This document shows, one piece after another, positions 22,209-32,711 of a DNA stretch of 64,000 nt. Under the pieces are notes generated by a model that was not told the origin of the DNA, ran no database searches, and saw only the letters and a program-made list of their open reading frames with translations. Both the position numbers and the translations under genes were made by a program. Origin of the DNA: Colocasia esculenta (taxonomy: Eukaryota > Streptophyta > Magnoliopsida > Alismatales > Araceae); the NCBI GenBank assembly GCA_014218235.1, contig CM024758.1:105437698-105501697 (forward strand), read 5' to 3'. Position 1 is the first letter of the stretch, and each line of letters begins with the position of its first letter.

Positions 22209-24584
22209 TTAGACGCGATTCATAACGTAGCTGTAAGCTACGATCATCATGTTAATGTCAAGTCAATCGTAAATCAAGTGACTTTCTAAATCGTGGCACA
22301 TCAGACGGACACATTTCATGCTTAATAGACGTCCGCTGTAGTGGACGCAATTTTGGCTATAAATACAGACCCCGGTGTAATCACGGGATTGTGCTCCCCT
22401 TTGAAAGATCATGAATATGAAGGATTAGTAAATGTACCGTGATCGCCACCAAGTAGTCGCCCTAGAGATGTGTAGATGGGACGGCTGACTACGTTGGAAA
22501 AAGAAAAGTAGGAAGAAGGCGTACCTGAGAACGCGACAGAAGGGTCGTCGCTATGTGTGTACCTGAACGCGACAAGCGTCCGGTCGCTTTCTTGGTCGCG
22601 ACAGCTTGGTCGTCGCCTTCTTCTTCTGTGGATGGAGATTAGGGTTCTGATCTTCCTGATCCTCAGCCGGCCGAGGGGCAAGAGCCTCACGCTTCTCTAG
22701 TCTTTAGGTACCTGCCAAGATTAAGAAAACAAAGGAAAACCCATTAGAACTTCGTGCATGTGAGATCTATTCAATGAAAAACATGCAAACATGCACCAAA
22801 CAGGAGGAACTCACGTGATTGGGGTTTTTAACCCCTGTGGGTGTTAAAGATGGGTGTGTGGTGTGTGTTCTAATGAAAAACTACGAAAATAAACAAACTA
22901 TGCATGCATGAATGAAGGGAAATAATGAAGAGAGAGGGAGAGAGAAAGTGTAGCCGGTGGAAAAATGCCCTGGGGGGCTCTTCTTGGTCGTCTGGAGGGA
23001 AAACTCTCTTCTTAGGAGTTAGAGCTCTCGGGGAGAGGAAGAAGCAGACTCTGGCCTTGCCCAAAAAGATGGAGTATTGAGGTAGTTATAGGTGATTATT
23101 CCTGGAAGGGCTGTGGGAGGAATAACGGGCAAGAGTCCGGGTTTGGGTAAGTGTGGCCGTGCATGGGCGATTGGAACTCGGAAAGGAGGCTTTAAGGAAT
23201 GTCTCCACGAGTTTTGGTAGGATTTGGACACGATTTGGACGATCAAAAGAGGGAATATCCATGTATGGCATGTGTCCAAGTTAGGCTCGGAAATGATCTT
23301 CTGCATGAGGTCCAGAACGCGATGGGCTTATGGTCGCCTTCAAGAACGTGACGCGTCGATACGTCGCCTTCCTTATAAGGAAGGGGACTTTTAGTCATTT
23401 TGGCGATTTTTCAGGGAATTAAAATGCCTTTTTATGAACGCGAAGTATCGAGTTGTCGTCGTCTTGAACGCGGCATGGGTGCTGTCGCCTTCAGGGCCTT
23501 CTCAGTATGCGGCCATGCAAAGTGTCCGATCTCCATGCACGGGCATCAGAATGACGTACGGTTTGAAACGCCGGACTCTTGACTCAGAGAGCTACAAGAT
23601 GATGATGAAGAGGATTGACTTTGACCAGGAAGACCTCACCAGGGTGATGAACTGATGAAAGGATATCATGATCAGAGAAAGCCAGCTTGACGATGATGAG
23701 CCAACGTGGGACATCAATGATATGACAAGGGATTTTGCTCGACTTATGGGTCAGAAATGGGTGTCTACACCCGGGGGCCCTCATTGGTATCCAATCTCAA
23801 CTACGGTGAAGCCCTGCCAAACTCTCACCCCGACCCACGTGCTTCAATTCTCCAACCCTTCGAGGCGGGACTCTGTCAGATCGGGAGCTCACATTCCGAA
23901 GTCGAGGTGGAGTACGTGCGCCGTCCTCGCGTCGCCTTCCTTGCGAGCCAGAGTTCCCACTCGAAGGAGTAGCAGCGGGAGGGACTCCATCGACATCCTC
24001 TCTCATCTCCCCTCGTCCCTCGCCACCACCGGGCTATGCTGCCGCCTCCGTTCCTCCATCCCTTTCTCTTTTAGTTTTTTTTTTTAGTTGCATACATTTC
24101 ACCGAATTTCCACACACACACATACATCACACTTTCTTCCTACCCATTTTAGGGGTTTAACTCCACCTCTACGAGGTGTGTTAACCTCCATTTGCATGTC
24201 TTTTATATTCTGTACCCTTCGCATTTAACTACACCTCACAGTCTAATTTTCTTTCACGTGTTTTCCTATCTTTTTCTTCTTACAGGGTAACCGGCATCAA
24301 ATCTTCTTCATCGGCCGGCCGGCGGGAGAAGGAAGGAGAATCCACCACACATTCCCGCACTTTTCTTCGGGTGGAGGTATGTACACTACGTCATTTCCTT
24401 TCCGCCCGTTACATTCAGTGCCCACGTGCACTTGGCGATCGCGACACATTCCTCGTGCACACACGCACGTTTTCGATTTCCATGTTTCCAACTCCATTTC
24501 CATTAGTCACTTTTCTTTTAAATTCCATATTTCCCATCGTGGGACCAGTGTTTTCCGAAGAGTTGGGGAAAAACACCGTCTACA
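22209..24584 (+). repeat. T2 5' LTR, truncated and interrupted
   Basis: 22209-22375 matches 43679-43842 of the 3' LTR, and 23770-24584 matches the rest up to 44650, ending GTCTACA. The first 430 bp of the LTR are missing at the 22208/22209 junction. A TATAAATA box is at 22358-22365. The solo LTR sits 10 bp downstream of this box, separating it from its start site. Confidence 0.85.
22376..23769 (-). mobile_element. 1394-bp solo LTR (Tat type) inside the T2 5' LTR
   Basis: On the minus strand it begins TGTAGACACCCATTT and ends GATTACA; both sides carry CCCGG (22371-22375 and 23770-23774), while the T2 3' LTR has the uninterrupted site. The terminus resembles the T2 LTR start (TGTAGACACG), and the interior has GCGACA palindromes like T1, so it belongs to a T1-like family. 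No coding sequence is seen. The solo state implies recombination between the LTRs of a former full element. Confidence 0.9.
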
Positions 24585-24587
24585 ACT

Positions 24588-24605
24588 TGGCGATCGCGAT
24601 GGGAC
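24588..24605 (+). other. Primer binding site candidate of T2
   Basis: TGGCGATCGCGATGGGA starts 3 bp after the LTR end, where the tRNA primer site is expected (TGG pairs with the CCA end). I cannot assign the tRNA. The 14-mer CTTGGCGATCGCGA here also occurs exactly inside the LTR at 24431-24444. Confidence 0.55.
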
Positions 24606-25667
24606 CCTTCTTCTTTTGATTCAGGTTACCTCCATTTGGCACCCACGTGTGCCCCTCCTTCGGCACCCACGTGTGCCCTTCCTTCGTACCCCACGCAGTA
24701 CAACCTCCCTTTTCCGCACCCCCATAAGGTGCTATTGAGAGTCCCGTCGCCATTACCACTTTGTAGTCGTAATTTCCTTTATTTTTCGCTACACTTCTCT
24801 CATGAAATTTGTGATTTAAAAAAAAATACCATCTTGTTCCCCTCCCTGTGTACTTACTTTTACCTGAAGAAAGCATCTCCATTTAGGTTTTACTTCTTTC
24901 TCTATAATTTGTGGAAAGCATGCTTGTCTGATTTACTGGTTTTTTGCTGTTCCCGGTTGCATGTTTTTTGTGCGTCCAGTACAGAGGATGCTTTTTCTGT
25001 TCTTGATTTGCACGGAGGCCTGATCGGATGCTATTTGTGATAGATTCCGGAGGGAGTTGCCTCGACTCTTACAGCTTTCAAGAGCTGTCAGATCTGCGGC
25101 CAACAGAACAGACGCCTTTTACTGAATCGCGCCCACTGTACTGGACACGATTCAGTCTGTCACATAGCGCCAGTCTTCCTGCCATCTGTGCTATCTTTGC
25201 ATTATTTTTGCATTTTGCAGGGCATTTCGGCTAAGGGACCTCCTTCCCTCCTTACCTAGGATCCACACACCTTCTCGGTGAGGGCTATCTCCCCTTTGGG
25301 CATTCCGTCTCATTGGGCTAGAGAATCCTCATTGGGACTTCCGTAAGTCTCCTTACCCCGTGGATTCCCTCACGGTGGACCGAGCCGGTTGTACCACCCC
25401 GGTGACCCGAGCTAGAAAATCCATTTCACGAGAGGAAGTTGCTTAGAAAACCCCGAAGTTGTCATCTCACCTATTTTAGGCCCATACCCATTTTGGAGAG
25501 ACACATCATAATTAAAATCCACGTTAAGTCCTATTGAATATTTTAAGTGGACGTAATCATCTCCAAGTGTGTGATTTAAAAGCCATTAACTCCTTCTCTC
25601 AAACTTGTTTGAGTAGTTGTCTGTTAGTTGCTTGCTAGATTACACTGTGTGTCTCTAGAATATTTGC
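24606..25667 (+). other. T2 leader
   Basis: About 1 kb of non-coding leader before gag. It contains two tandem copies of a 25-bp unit with CACGTG (about 24636-24684), the conserved hairpin block at 25358-25398, and an AT-rich stretch before the gag ATG at 25668. Long leaders are normal in this lineage. Confidence 0.6.
25358..25375 (+). other. Conserved 5' leader hairpin, loop GATTCCCT
   Basis: CCGTG, 8-nt loop, CACGG, followed by TGGACCGAGCCGGTTGTACC. T1 has the same stem with loop GATTCCCA; LTR-X copy 2 has CCATG/CATGG, a paired change. A leader RNA element, perhaps for packaging or dimerisation, would fit but is inferred. Confidence 0.6.
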
Positions 25668-26349
25668 ATGCAGCTTCGTTCTGGTCGATCCCTCTCAATG
25701 ACCGAGAACGATGATAATGGTTATGAGAATATGTACGATGAGATGTACGATCCTAGTCAGCAACTCCCCCAACTTCAAAACTGGGCTTACGCCGATCCGT
25801 TCAATCCGCGTGTTAACGCGATGGACATCCAGGCTCCCCACGTCTCACCAAGGTGTGACGCTGGAAATACTTCCTCCCCAGTCAATCTGTCCCAAATTGT
25901 GGACATCCTTCAGAGCCTCCAAGCATCCGAGCTTCAAGAGGTCCAGGCTGCCCTCAGGGGGAAGTCTGTTGCTGATCTCGCTCATGCCCTCCACCCAAAT
26001 GCGGGTGTTCAGATTCAGTACGCTCGTGACCCGACGGCCCGAGCCTCTCCTGCCCCCTCGCGGGCCCATTCTATTATCCAGTCGCTCCCCCATAGTCCTG
26101 TTGGGAGGCATCCTCACATTCGGCCAAGCTCCGATGCAACGCGGCCTGTTTACCAACCCCGGATCCCGGCTCAAGGCCCCGCACCTACTGGTGTCCCTTC
26201 CATGCATTATCCTGTTCAAGCGGATGTCCCCTACCACCACCTTCCTTCGAGGGCACCTCCCAAGCCTTCCACCAATCAACTCGCCCAAGCCCTTCTGGCG
26301 AAAGTGAGTAAGCTGGAACAGAGATAAAAAGGGTGTTCGCACCCAAAGA
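25668..26349 (+). pseudogene. T2 gag N-terminal part
   Basis: Starts MQLRSGRSLS and continues 219 codons to a TAA near 26325; further sense (GCSHPK) continues to the MITE insertion at 26350. The region is Pro/Ser-rich with a helical stretch (VDILQSLQASELQEVQAAL) comparable to T1 LLRLIPQLDQSQIQTLMTAL. The start Met is in good position after the leader. Confidence 0.75.
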
Positions 26350-26736
26350 TAGGGCTGTTCATAATATGGTCCAACTCGTAAAACCGAACCGAACCGGCCA
26401 GTTCGGTTTGGTTCGGGTTGAGAGGTCCCACGGTTCAGTTCGGTTTCCTGTTGGAAAACCGAATGAACCAAATATATATTAAATATATTAAATATATAAT
26501 ACATATCAAAAGGGAGCGCGTAGCCCAGTGGGCCAGCGCCTCCCCATTCCATGGGCGGACCTGAGTTTAATACTCAGGTCCGCCATCTGGGCTTTAAAAT
26601 GTGTGCGTTTTTTTTTAACAGTTCAAACCGAACCGAACCGATTCGGTTCGGTTCAGTTTGAATTTAATTTCGGTTCAGTTTCGGTTCACCCAAAAAGTGG
26701 GGTGAACCGAACCAAACCGGACCATGTTCACCCCTA
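26350..26736. mobile_element. 387-bp hAT-like MITE in T2 gag
   Basis: Imperfect terminal inverted repeats TAGGGCTGTTCA.../...TGTTCACCCCTA and an exact 8-bp duplication CCCAAAGA (26342-26349 and 26737-26744). Subterminal AACCGAACCG and CGGTTCGGTT stretches form further inverted repeats. The 8-bp duplication and TAGGG termini fit non-autonomous hAT elements. No ORF. Removing it brings the two halves of gag together. Confidence 0.9.
26508..26625 (+). mobile_element. tRNA-related SINE-like fragment inside the MITE
   Basis: GTAGCCCAGTGG (26520-26531) resembles a Pol III A box. Downstream is a 13-bp perfect hairpin (26554-26566 with 26572-26584) whose loop region occupies the place of a degenerate B box. 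A T-run at about 26608-26616 follows, as in T-tailed plant SINEs. No full tRNA cloverleaf is present. Confidence 0.45.
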
Positions 26737-28748
26737 CCCAAAGATCCATTTGAACTGGCACTTCCTTCCATGCTAGTCTTTCATCTCCCCCCCTCAGAGA
26801 TGCCGGTCTACCGCCGCTACAACGGCACCGGCAACCCCTTTGTGCACATCAAAGAATTTATGTATGAATCTTCCTTCTGGCAAGACGACAACCGTGCCCT
26901 TGCCTTTATCTTCTGCCGGTCCCTGGAAGGGCCCGCCCTTGAGTGGTTCTATTCCTTGGAACCTGCAAATGTCGAGAATTTTGAGATAGTGTAGAGGAAG
27001 TTTTTGCAGCGATACAGAGACAGAGTAGGTCCGGTATTGTCAATTACTGATCTAATGGCTGAGAAGATGAGGGCAGATGAAGATTTCACACATTATGCTA
27101 ATAGGTGGAGGGCCCTAGCTGAAAGGTTAAGAGATCCACTATCCGAGGTCGAGCAAGTGAAGATGATTACAGCGAATGCCGCACCTTAGTTTAGGCACAT
27201 ATTGGCTATGAATAAGCTAACCACTATGGAAGAGCTGTATGAGAGAGCCCGATACATCCAGACCCAGCTAAAAGACTCTCCCATCATGACCATGTTCGAG
27301 CAAAAGGCCCGAACCTTCAAGAAGAGTGTCGGCACTCCAGCTGGTGGCCCCACGACCGAGGGGGTTATTCATAACGAGCAGGTGAGTGCAATGGGCAACC
27401 CCAGTCCTTCCACCTACCGCCCAAACACCAACACCAGAGCCCCACAACCCCAACAGCCAGCCGCTAGGCTGAACAACCCATCAATATTTAGGGCGCCACT
27501 TCAGCAGCCCCAGCAACCCCAGCAGCCCTCACATCACCAGCAGCCCCAGCAATACCAACAACCTCCACAATATCGACAACCCCAGCAGCCTCAATACCAA
27601 CAACCTCAGTAGCCTCAATACCGACAACCCGCTCCTCCCCAGCACCAACCCCAGCAACCCACTCCTCCTCAATACCAGCCCCAACAGCCTGCTCCTGCAC
27701 CTCCCCGATACAATCAGGTCCCTCCTCCAAGCAACTATGAGCCTCACAACCCCGACAACCCCCTGGCCCAAGAAGGAACCACTATCCCCCATTGCCAGAA
27801 ACCCTCCCAGATATCTTTAATGCCTTAATGGCCGCCGGTGCACTCACCTTGCCGAGGGAGAGGCTACAATGGCCTCCCAATGTTGACACCTCTCGATATT
27901 GTGAGTTCCACCGGGGACCAAGCCACACTCTGGAGGCGTGCTTCCACTTCAAAGATTACATCTATAATCTGAACGACAACAAAGGCATAGATTGGGCTGA
28001 GATGAGGAAGTATATTCTTGAGATGAAGGCAAGGAGGCCACCTCAGCAACCACAGCAGCCACCGCAGCAACAACAACTGCAGCAACTTCAGCCTCTCCAG
28101 CAGCAGCCCGACATGGGCATTATTCAAAACCCACTTCCGGAGCACCAGGTTCCAAACCACCAAGTTAACGCCTTCACGGTGTCTCCCCGATACGGAACAC
28201 AAGGTCAGCCGACGGAAGCAGTCTCTACATCCACCTCCTCTTCCCACTCCTCCTTCATCCTGCCACCCTTCATTCGCACGCCCACTCCCGAAAATCTACT
28301 ACCCTCCTTCCTGTGTATCCCTAACCGCCCCTCTATACTGTCTAACCAACCTGCCAATCCACCACTCATCTGCCAATCTCCCGCCGCCACGACACCTCCA
28401 CCCACCAACGCACAAGCCCCATTCCTGCGCAACCCTTCCACCATACCACCACAGTCAAATCACCCATCCCCCACACTGCAGCCACAAACGTCAGCCAACC
28501 TATCTTTCGCCTGCACACCATCAACCATACCCTTTATCAACCCTAACCATCGAGCCCCCTTTCTTCGTACTCCCACCCCACCTCCCGATGCGGCGACCAT
28601 CCAATTGCCACATCAAATGTTCTCTGACCAACCTTCTACCTCATCTTCACCTCCTATTTCGTCGGCTTCGACAACAATATCGGGGGATAACTCCGAGGTG
28701 ACAATGGTGCTCCGGAGTGGGCGCATTTTCAACAGGGTGTTCCCCTAG
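26737..28748 (+). pseudogene. T2 gag capsid and zinc-knuckle part
   Basis: Capsid motifs match T1: YRRYNGTGNPFVHIKEF, LEWFYSLE, YRDRVGP, YANRWRALA and ARYIQTQLKDSP. TAG stops at 26992, 27187 and 27610 replace residues expected to be Gln or nearby. A Gln/Pro-rich tract (27480-27720) precedes a frameshift into 27792-28748, which has the knuckle CEFHRGPSHTLEAC (CX2HX4HX4C) and another Gln/Pro-rich tail. Dead as written. Confidence 0.8.
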
Positions 28749-28809
28749 CAGTAAGAAAATACATTGGCACCCTAGGAAGAAGAAGAAGCTCAGCCAGAGA
28801 AGTCCATCC

Positions 28810-29585
28810 CAGGGACACAATACGACCTGCTGAAGCATTTGGACAAGACTCCGGCCAGAATCTCCATTCTGGAATTGATTAAGAGATCAGTGGTCCACCA
28901 AGTGGCCCTCATGCAATACCTGCAGAAAGTAATGGTCAACGAGGACCTTCCGGTAAATCAAATCAGCGCAGTATTGACACCCAAAAGCTCGCACCCGGCC
29001 ATCATGTTTCATGAAGAGGAGTTAGCGCCGGTTGAGTCTCAGCGATATGCCATATGCCTTACAGTTAACATCAATGGGATCAGCGTGTCCCGGTGTTTGG
29101 TCGACTCTGAGGCATCAATCAATGTTGTGTCCTCTGACACGCTGGAACTCTGTGGGGTAACAATACAGTCGATCCGACCTTCTGCTATCACCGTCACGGC
29201 CTACGACAACACTAGTAGGTCGCCTAAGGGGGTCGTTACACTGAAAATCGGACTGGGTCCATCCGTCACTGAAATAGACTTCCACATTCTGGATTTGGAT
29301 CCAAGCTACCGCATGATTCTGGGCAGGCCATTCATCCAGGCCCTCGGCACAGTTATCTCTATAGTCCACCAATGCCTCAAGTTCTTGTACAAGGGGCAGA
29401 TCGTCAAGGTGGCCAGTAAACCTGTAGTCGTGGAAGTGGACGCTATGATAGATAACTCAGTACCTTCCATTTGGCCCAGTAATCAGCCACTGATGTCAGT
29501 ACTCGGAACACCAATCATGTATCCGGGCCCTAGTGGTCCGTCTGTTAAGGCTGCTAGAAGACGCAAGATTATCACCGAAGAAGGC
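28810..29585 (+). pseudogene. T2 protease with altered active site
   Basis: Begins with the conserved KTPARISILELIKRS segment and carries the protease fold through LGLGPSVTEID and MILGRPFIQ. The active-site DTGA is DSEA here (GAC TCT GAG at 29103-29111): the glycine after the catalytic Asp-Ser is replaced by Glu. A TGA at 29586 stands where T1 has Trp (GWQIM). Confidence 0.8.
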
Positions 29586-30065
29586 TGACATATCATGAAG
29601 CAGATGGGGTACCAGCCAGGAAAAGGATTAGGGGCACAACTGCAAGGGAGAACTGAAGCTGTGAAGGATTGTAAGATGAGACCCAGGGCAGGGCTGGGTT
29701 ACAAGCCAGGCAAGGACATACAGCAACCGGGAGAGCCTCTCACGTGGACATTGTACGAACATTTCAAGAGAGGGCCGTTGCAGCCAGGGAGCGAACAGGC
29801 ATCCGCTGTTACTTCTAAACCTATTCATTGTTCACCCCTGGCCGTATATCAAGCTGCAGGCAGCGACATGTCGTCCAAGCACACAAAGAAAGGGGAGCCA
29901 GAGCTAGAATGGAGCCGTTGGTTTGACATGAGTGATGTCGCGGCATCCTTAGACCAACTCTTTGCCCTGGAAGAAACTGAGCAGCAGGCAGAAGCAGATC
30001 AAGGCACGCTAATCGAAGAAGCTACCCCGACGACCACAAGGCTCAGGGCGGGCCCCTCCTCTTCT

Positions 30066-30410
30066 GGCATCGCGCCCATTCTAGATCCCTCTCCGGGCAT
30101 CGCGCCCATTTCTAATTCCATTCTGGGCAAACCGCCCATTCCAATTCCAACTCCGAGCAATGTGCCCATTTCAACTCCGGGCATTGCGCCTGTTTCAATT
30201 CCTACTTCGGGTATCATGCCCACACCAACTTCTGTTTCGGGCGTCACACCCACTTTAGCTATTGTTCAGGGCATCGCGCCCGCTCTCTCACTCTCTCCGG
30301 ACAACGCGTCCGCATCCTCTCCGGGCATCGCGCCTACGTCTCCCTCTTCCTCCTCGGGCAACGCGCCCGCCTTCTTCCTTTCCCCAAGCATTGCACCTTC
30401 CCTCCTGCGG
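30066..30410 (+). repeat. GGGC...GCCC degenerate repeat encoding GIAP units
   Basis: About eleven units of 25-45 bp, each centred on an inverted motif such as GGGCATCGCGCCC. Variants keep complementarity: GGGC/GCCC, GGAC/GTCC (30298-30310) and GGG/CCC. The protein read is Pro/Ser-rich. Confidence 0.75.
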
Positions 30411-31060
30411 GCCACTACGTGGTCTCTTTTCCTTTCCTCAAACATTCCTCGGGCACCAAGACCCTACTTGGTAATCTCCCTGCAACCTTCTGAGCGGGCA
30501 TCCGCTTCCTCACCCTCACTCTCTAATTCATCTCCTCTTGAGCTCGCGCTTTCCTCCCAATTCTCCCGTCTGGCAGTCTTGTCTCGGCCTCCCTCTCCCT
30601 CACGGTGATTCCCTCTTCCTCGAGCTTGAACTTTCCCGTCTGGCGGTCTTGCTTCCCCGCTCCCTCCGGACAGACTGCCTGACATCCCTCTTGCTCCAAG
30701 CAATGCATCCTCCCCCTTTATCTTGGGCACTATGCCCACCATAGTCCCTCCAACACACTCTCTTGCCTTGCCCCTCCTCCAAGAAGCACACTCCCTTCTT
30801 CTTCCTCCTCGGGAAATGCACCCACCTCCCTCCTGTCTCCGAGCATTGCGCCTCTCGACCAGGCACCCGCTTCCTGCCCTCACTCTCTGGTTTCTCCTCT
30901 CCGGAGCCCGTTTGGCGGCCTCATCTCTTCTGTCTCACGATGGCTGATCCCACCATCTCATTTGAGGGAACTTCTTTCCTCGCTCCCGAGTGTGCTCCAG
31001 CCGACGGGCCACTCCTCTTCGGTCCTTTGACCGATCTCCCGCCCCCCTTCACGCAAGGGG

Positions 31061-31306
31061 CATTTACTGCTTTCAATAATCCTCCCCCCTCGCAGGGGAA
31101 TGTCACTGTAAATTCTCCTTCGTCTTCCCCCTCGAGGGATCCTTCCTTTACTGCTTTCCCTAAGTCCCCCACGCGGGACCCGGCATTTACTGCTTTCAAT
31201 AATCCTCCCCCTTCGCAGGGAATGTTACTGCTTTTTCTCCTTCATCTTCCCCCTCGAGGGATCCTTCCTTTACTGCTTTCCCTATTTCCCCCACGTGGGA
31301 CTCTGC
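31061..31306 (+). repeat. Tandem duplication of about 123 bp in the pol linker
   Basis: CATTTACTGCTTTCAATAAT begins at 31061 and again at 31184; the segment with the palindrome CCCTCGAGGGA follows in both. Small indels between the copies shift the frame. Confidence 0.75.
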
Positions 31307-31460
31307 TTTTACTGCTTTCACTCCTGTAAATCCTTCTCTATCTACCCCAGCGCTAGGAAGTCCTTCTACTGCTCTCAGTAATTCCACCGCGCAGGATTCT
31401 GCTTTTGCTATTCCACCTGCTATAAATTCCCCTCCATCTTCCCCCTCGCGGGACTCCTTT

Positions 31461-32711
31461 ATGGATTTAAATCCTTTTCCCCTCTCGCGGGATTCATCAT
31501 TTACTACTTTTCCTTCTCCCTCACTTCCTGTTGTAGATTCCCATAGCTGTAGTTCGAGTCTAGGCAAGGGTGATAGCAAACTAGGGGTAGTATCAAAGAA
31601 GAAGTCCAAGGGTAGGAGGGTTCCGCACCGCTTCCTAGCAGATCTAGCACGTAGATGCAAGGCGTGCTTAGCAGTTCCAGAGTTTGTAGAGGAGCCTTTG
31701 CAGTTGCCGGATCTAGAATATGAGCAGTCAGTGTGCTTTATTGATGATGGGTTCGGAGTCTATGAGATCATGGATGACGATGACCCAGTTGAGGAAGGTG
31801 ACGAAGAGTTTGAGGACGAGGCTGACGCGTTCACAAGTGGATTGAAGAGATTTGACGAACCGTCAGCTGCCGTAGAGGAAATCACCAAGGAAGTTAATTT
31901 GGGAACCGAAGAAGATCCTAGGACCGTCCTCATAAGCAGTAATTTGTCACCAGCTGAAGAGGAGGCAATTATCTAGGTTCTCAGATAATATAAGGACACG
32001 TTCGCATGGAGCTACGAGGATATGCCAGGCTTGGACTCCACGCTAGTTGAACATTGTCTTACCCTTAAGCTGGGGTCCATCGCCATTAAGCAGCGGTTGA
32101 GGCGTTTCCACCCCCATATGACTTTGAAAATGAAAGATGAGGTCGATAAGCTCCACAAAGCCAGGTTCATTAGAGTTGTGCTTTATCCAAATTGGGTGGC
32201 GAACATCGTCCCTATGAAGAAGGATGGAAATGTCAGAATTTGTATCGATTTTCGGGACCTTAACCGCGCGTGTCCTAAGGATGATTTCCCGCTGCCTCAC
32301 CTTGATGTGCTCATTGACAATACGACTGGGTATGAAACTTTCTCTTTCATGGATGGCTTTTCAGGGTACAACCAGATAAAGTTGGCTGAGGAAGACCAGG
32401 AGAAGACCTCGTTCACTACGCCTTGGGGAACTTATTGTTATGTGGTCATGCCGTTTGGACTCAAGAATGCTGGAGCCACTTACCAAAGGGCTATGATGGC
32501 AATTTTTCATGAGATGATCCACATTTTTATCAAGGTGTATGTGGATGACCTGGTGGTGAAATCCAAGACATTGGCTGAGCATCCCGGGGTTCTATCTAAA
32601 GTCTTGCAAAGATCAAGGGAGTATCAATTGAAGATGAACCCCAAGAAGTGTGTATTTGGTGTTTCGTCGGGTAAACGCCTAGGGTTCATTGTGAGCAAGA
32701 GGGGTATATAA
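31461..32711 (+). pseudogene. T2 reverse transcriptase
   Basis: Acidic linker (DDGFGVYEIMDDDDP), then a TAG at 31974 in place of an expected Gln and a TAA shortly after, then RT motifs: LRRFHPHM, ICIDFRDLNRACPKDDFPLP, MDGFSGYNQI, MPFGLKNAGATYQRAM and the catalytic YVDD. The stop at 32709 lies at the end of the palm/fingers region. The polymerase motifs themselves are intact. Confidence 0.85.

Larger units (their letters stand above)
29586..31460 (+). pseudogene. T2 G-patch and low-complexity linker before RT
   Basis: MKQMGYQPGKGLGAQLQG followed by AGLGYKPGK is the G-patch. A conserved WSRWFDMSDV motif follows near 29,915. From about 30,050 the linker is a Ser/Pro-rich repeat with GIAP units, then several frame changes through 31,460. 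T1 has a much shorter equivalent. A disordered spacer is the likely product; the length expansion comes from tandem repeats. Confidence 0.7.

Noticed and set aside
26508..26625. Functional tRNA gene
   Set aside because: Only A-box-like and T-arm-like parts are present; there is no acceptor stem or anticodon arm.
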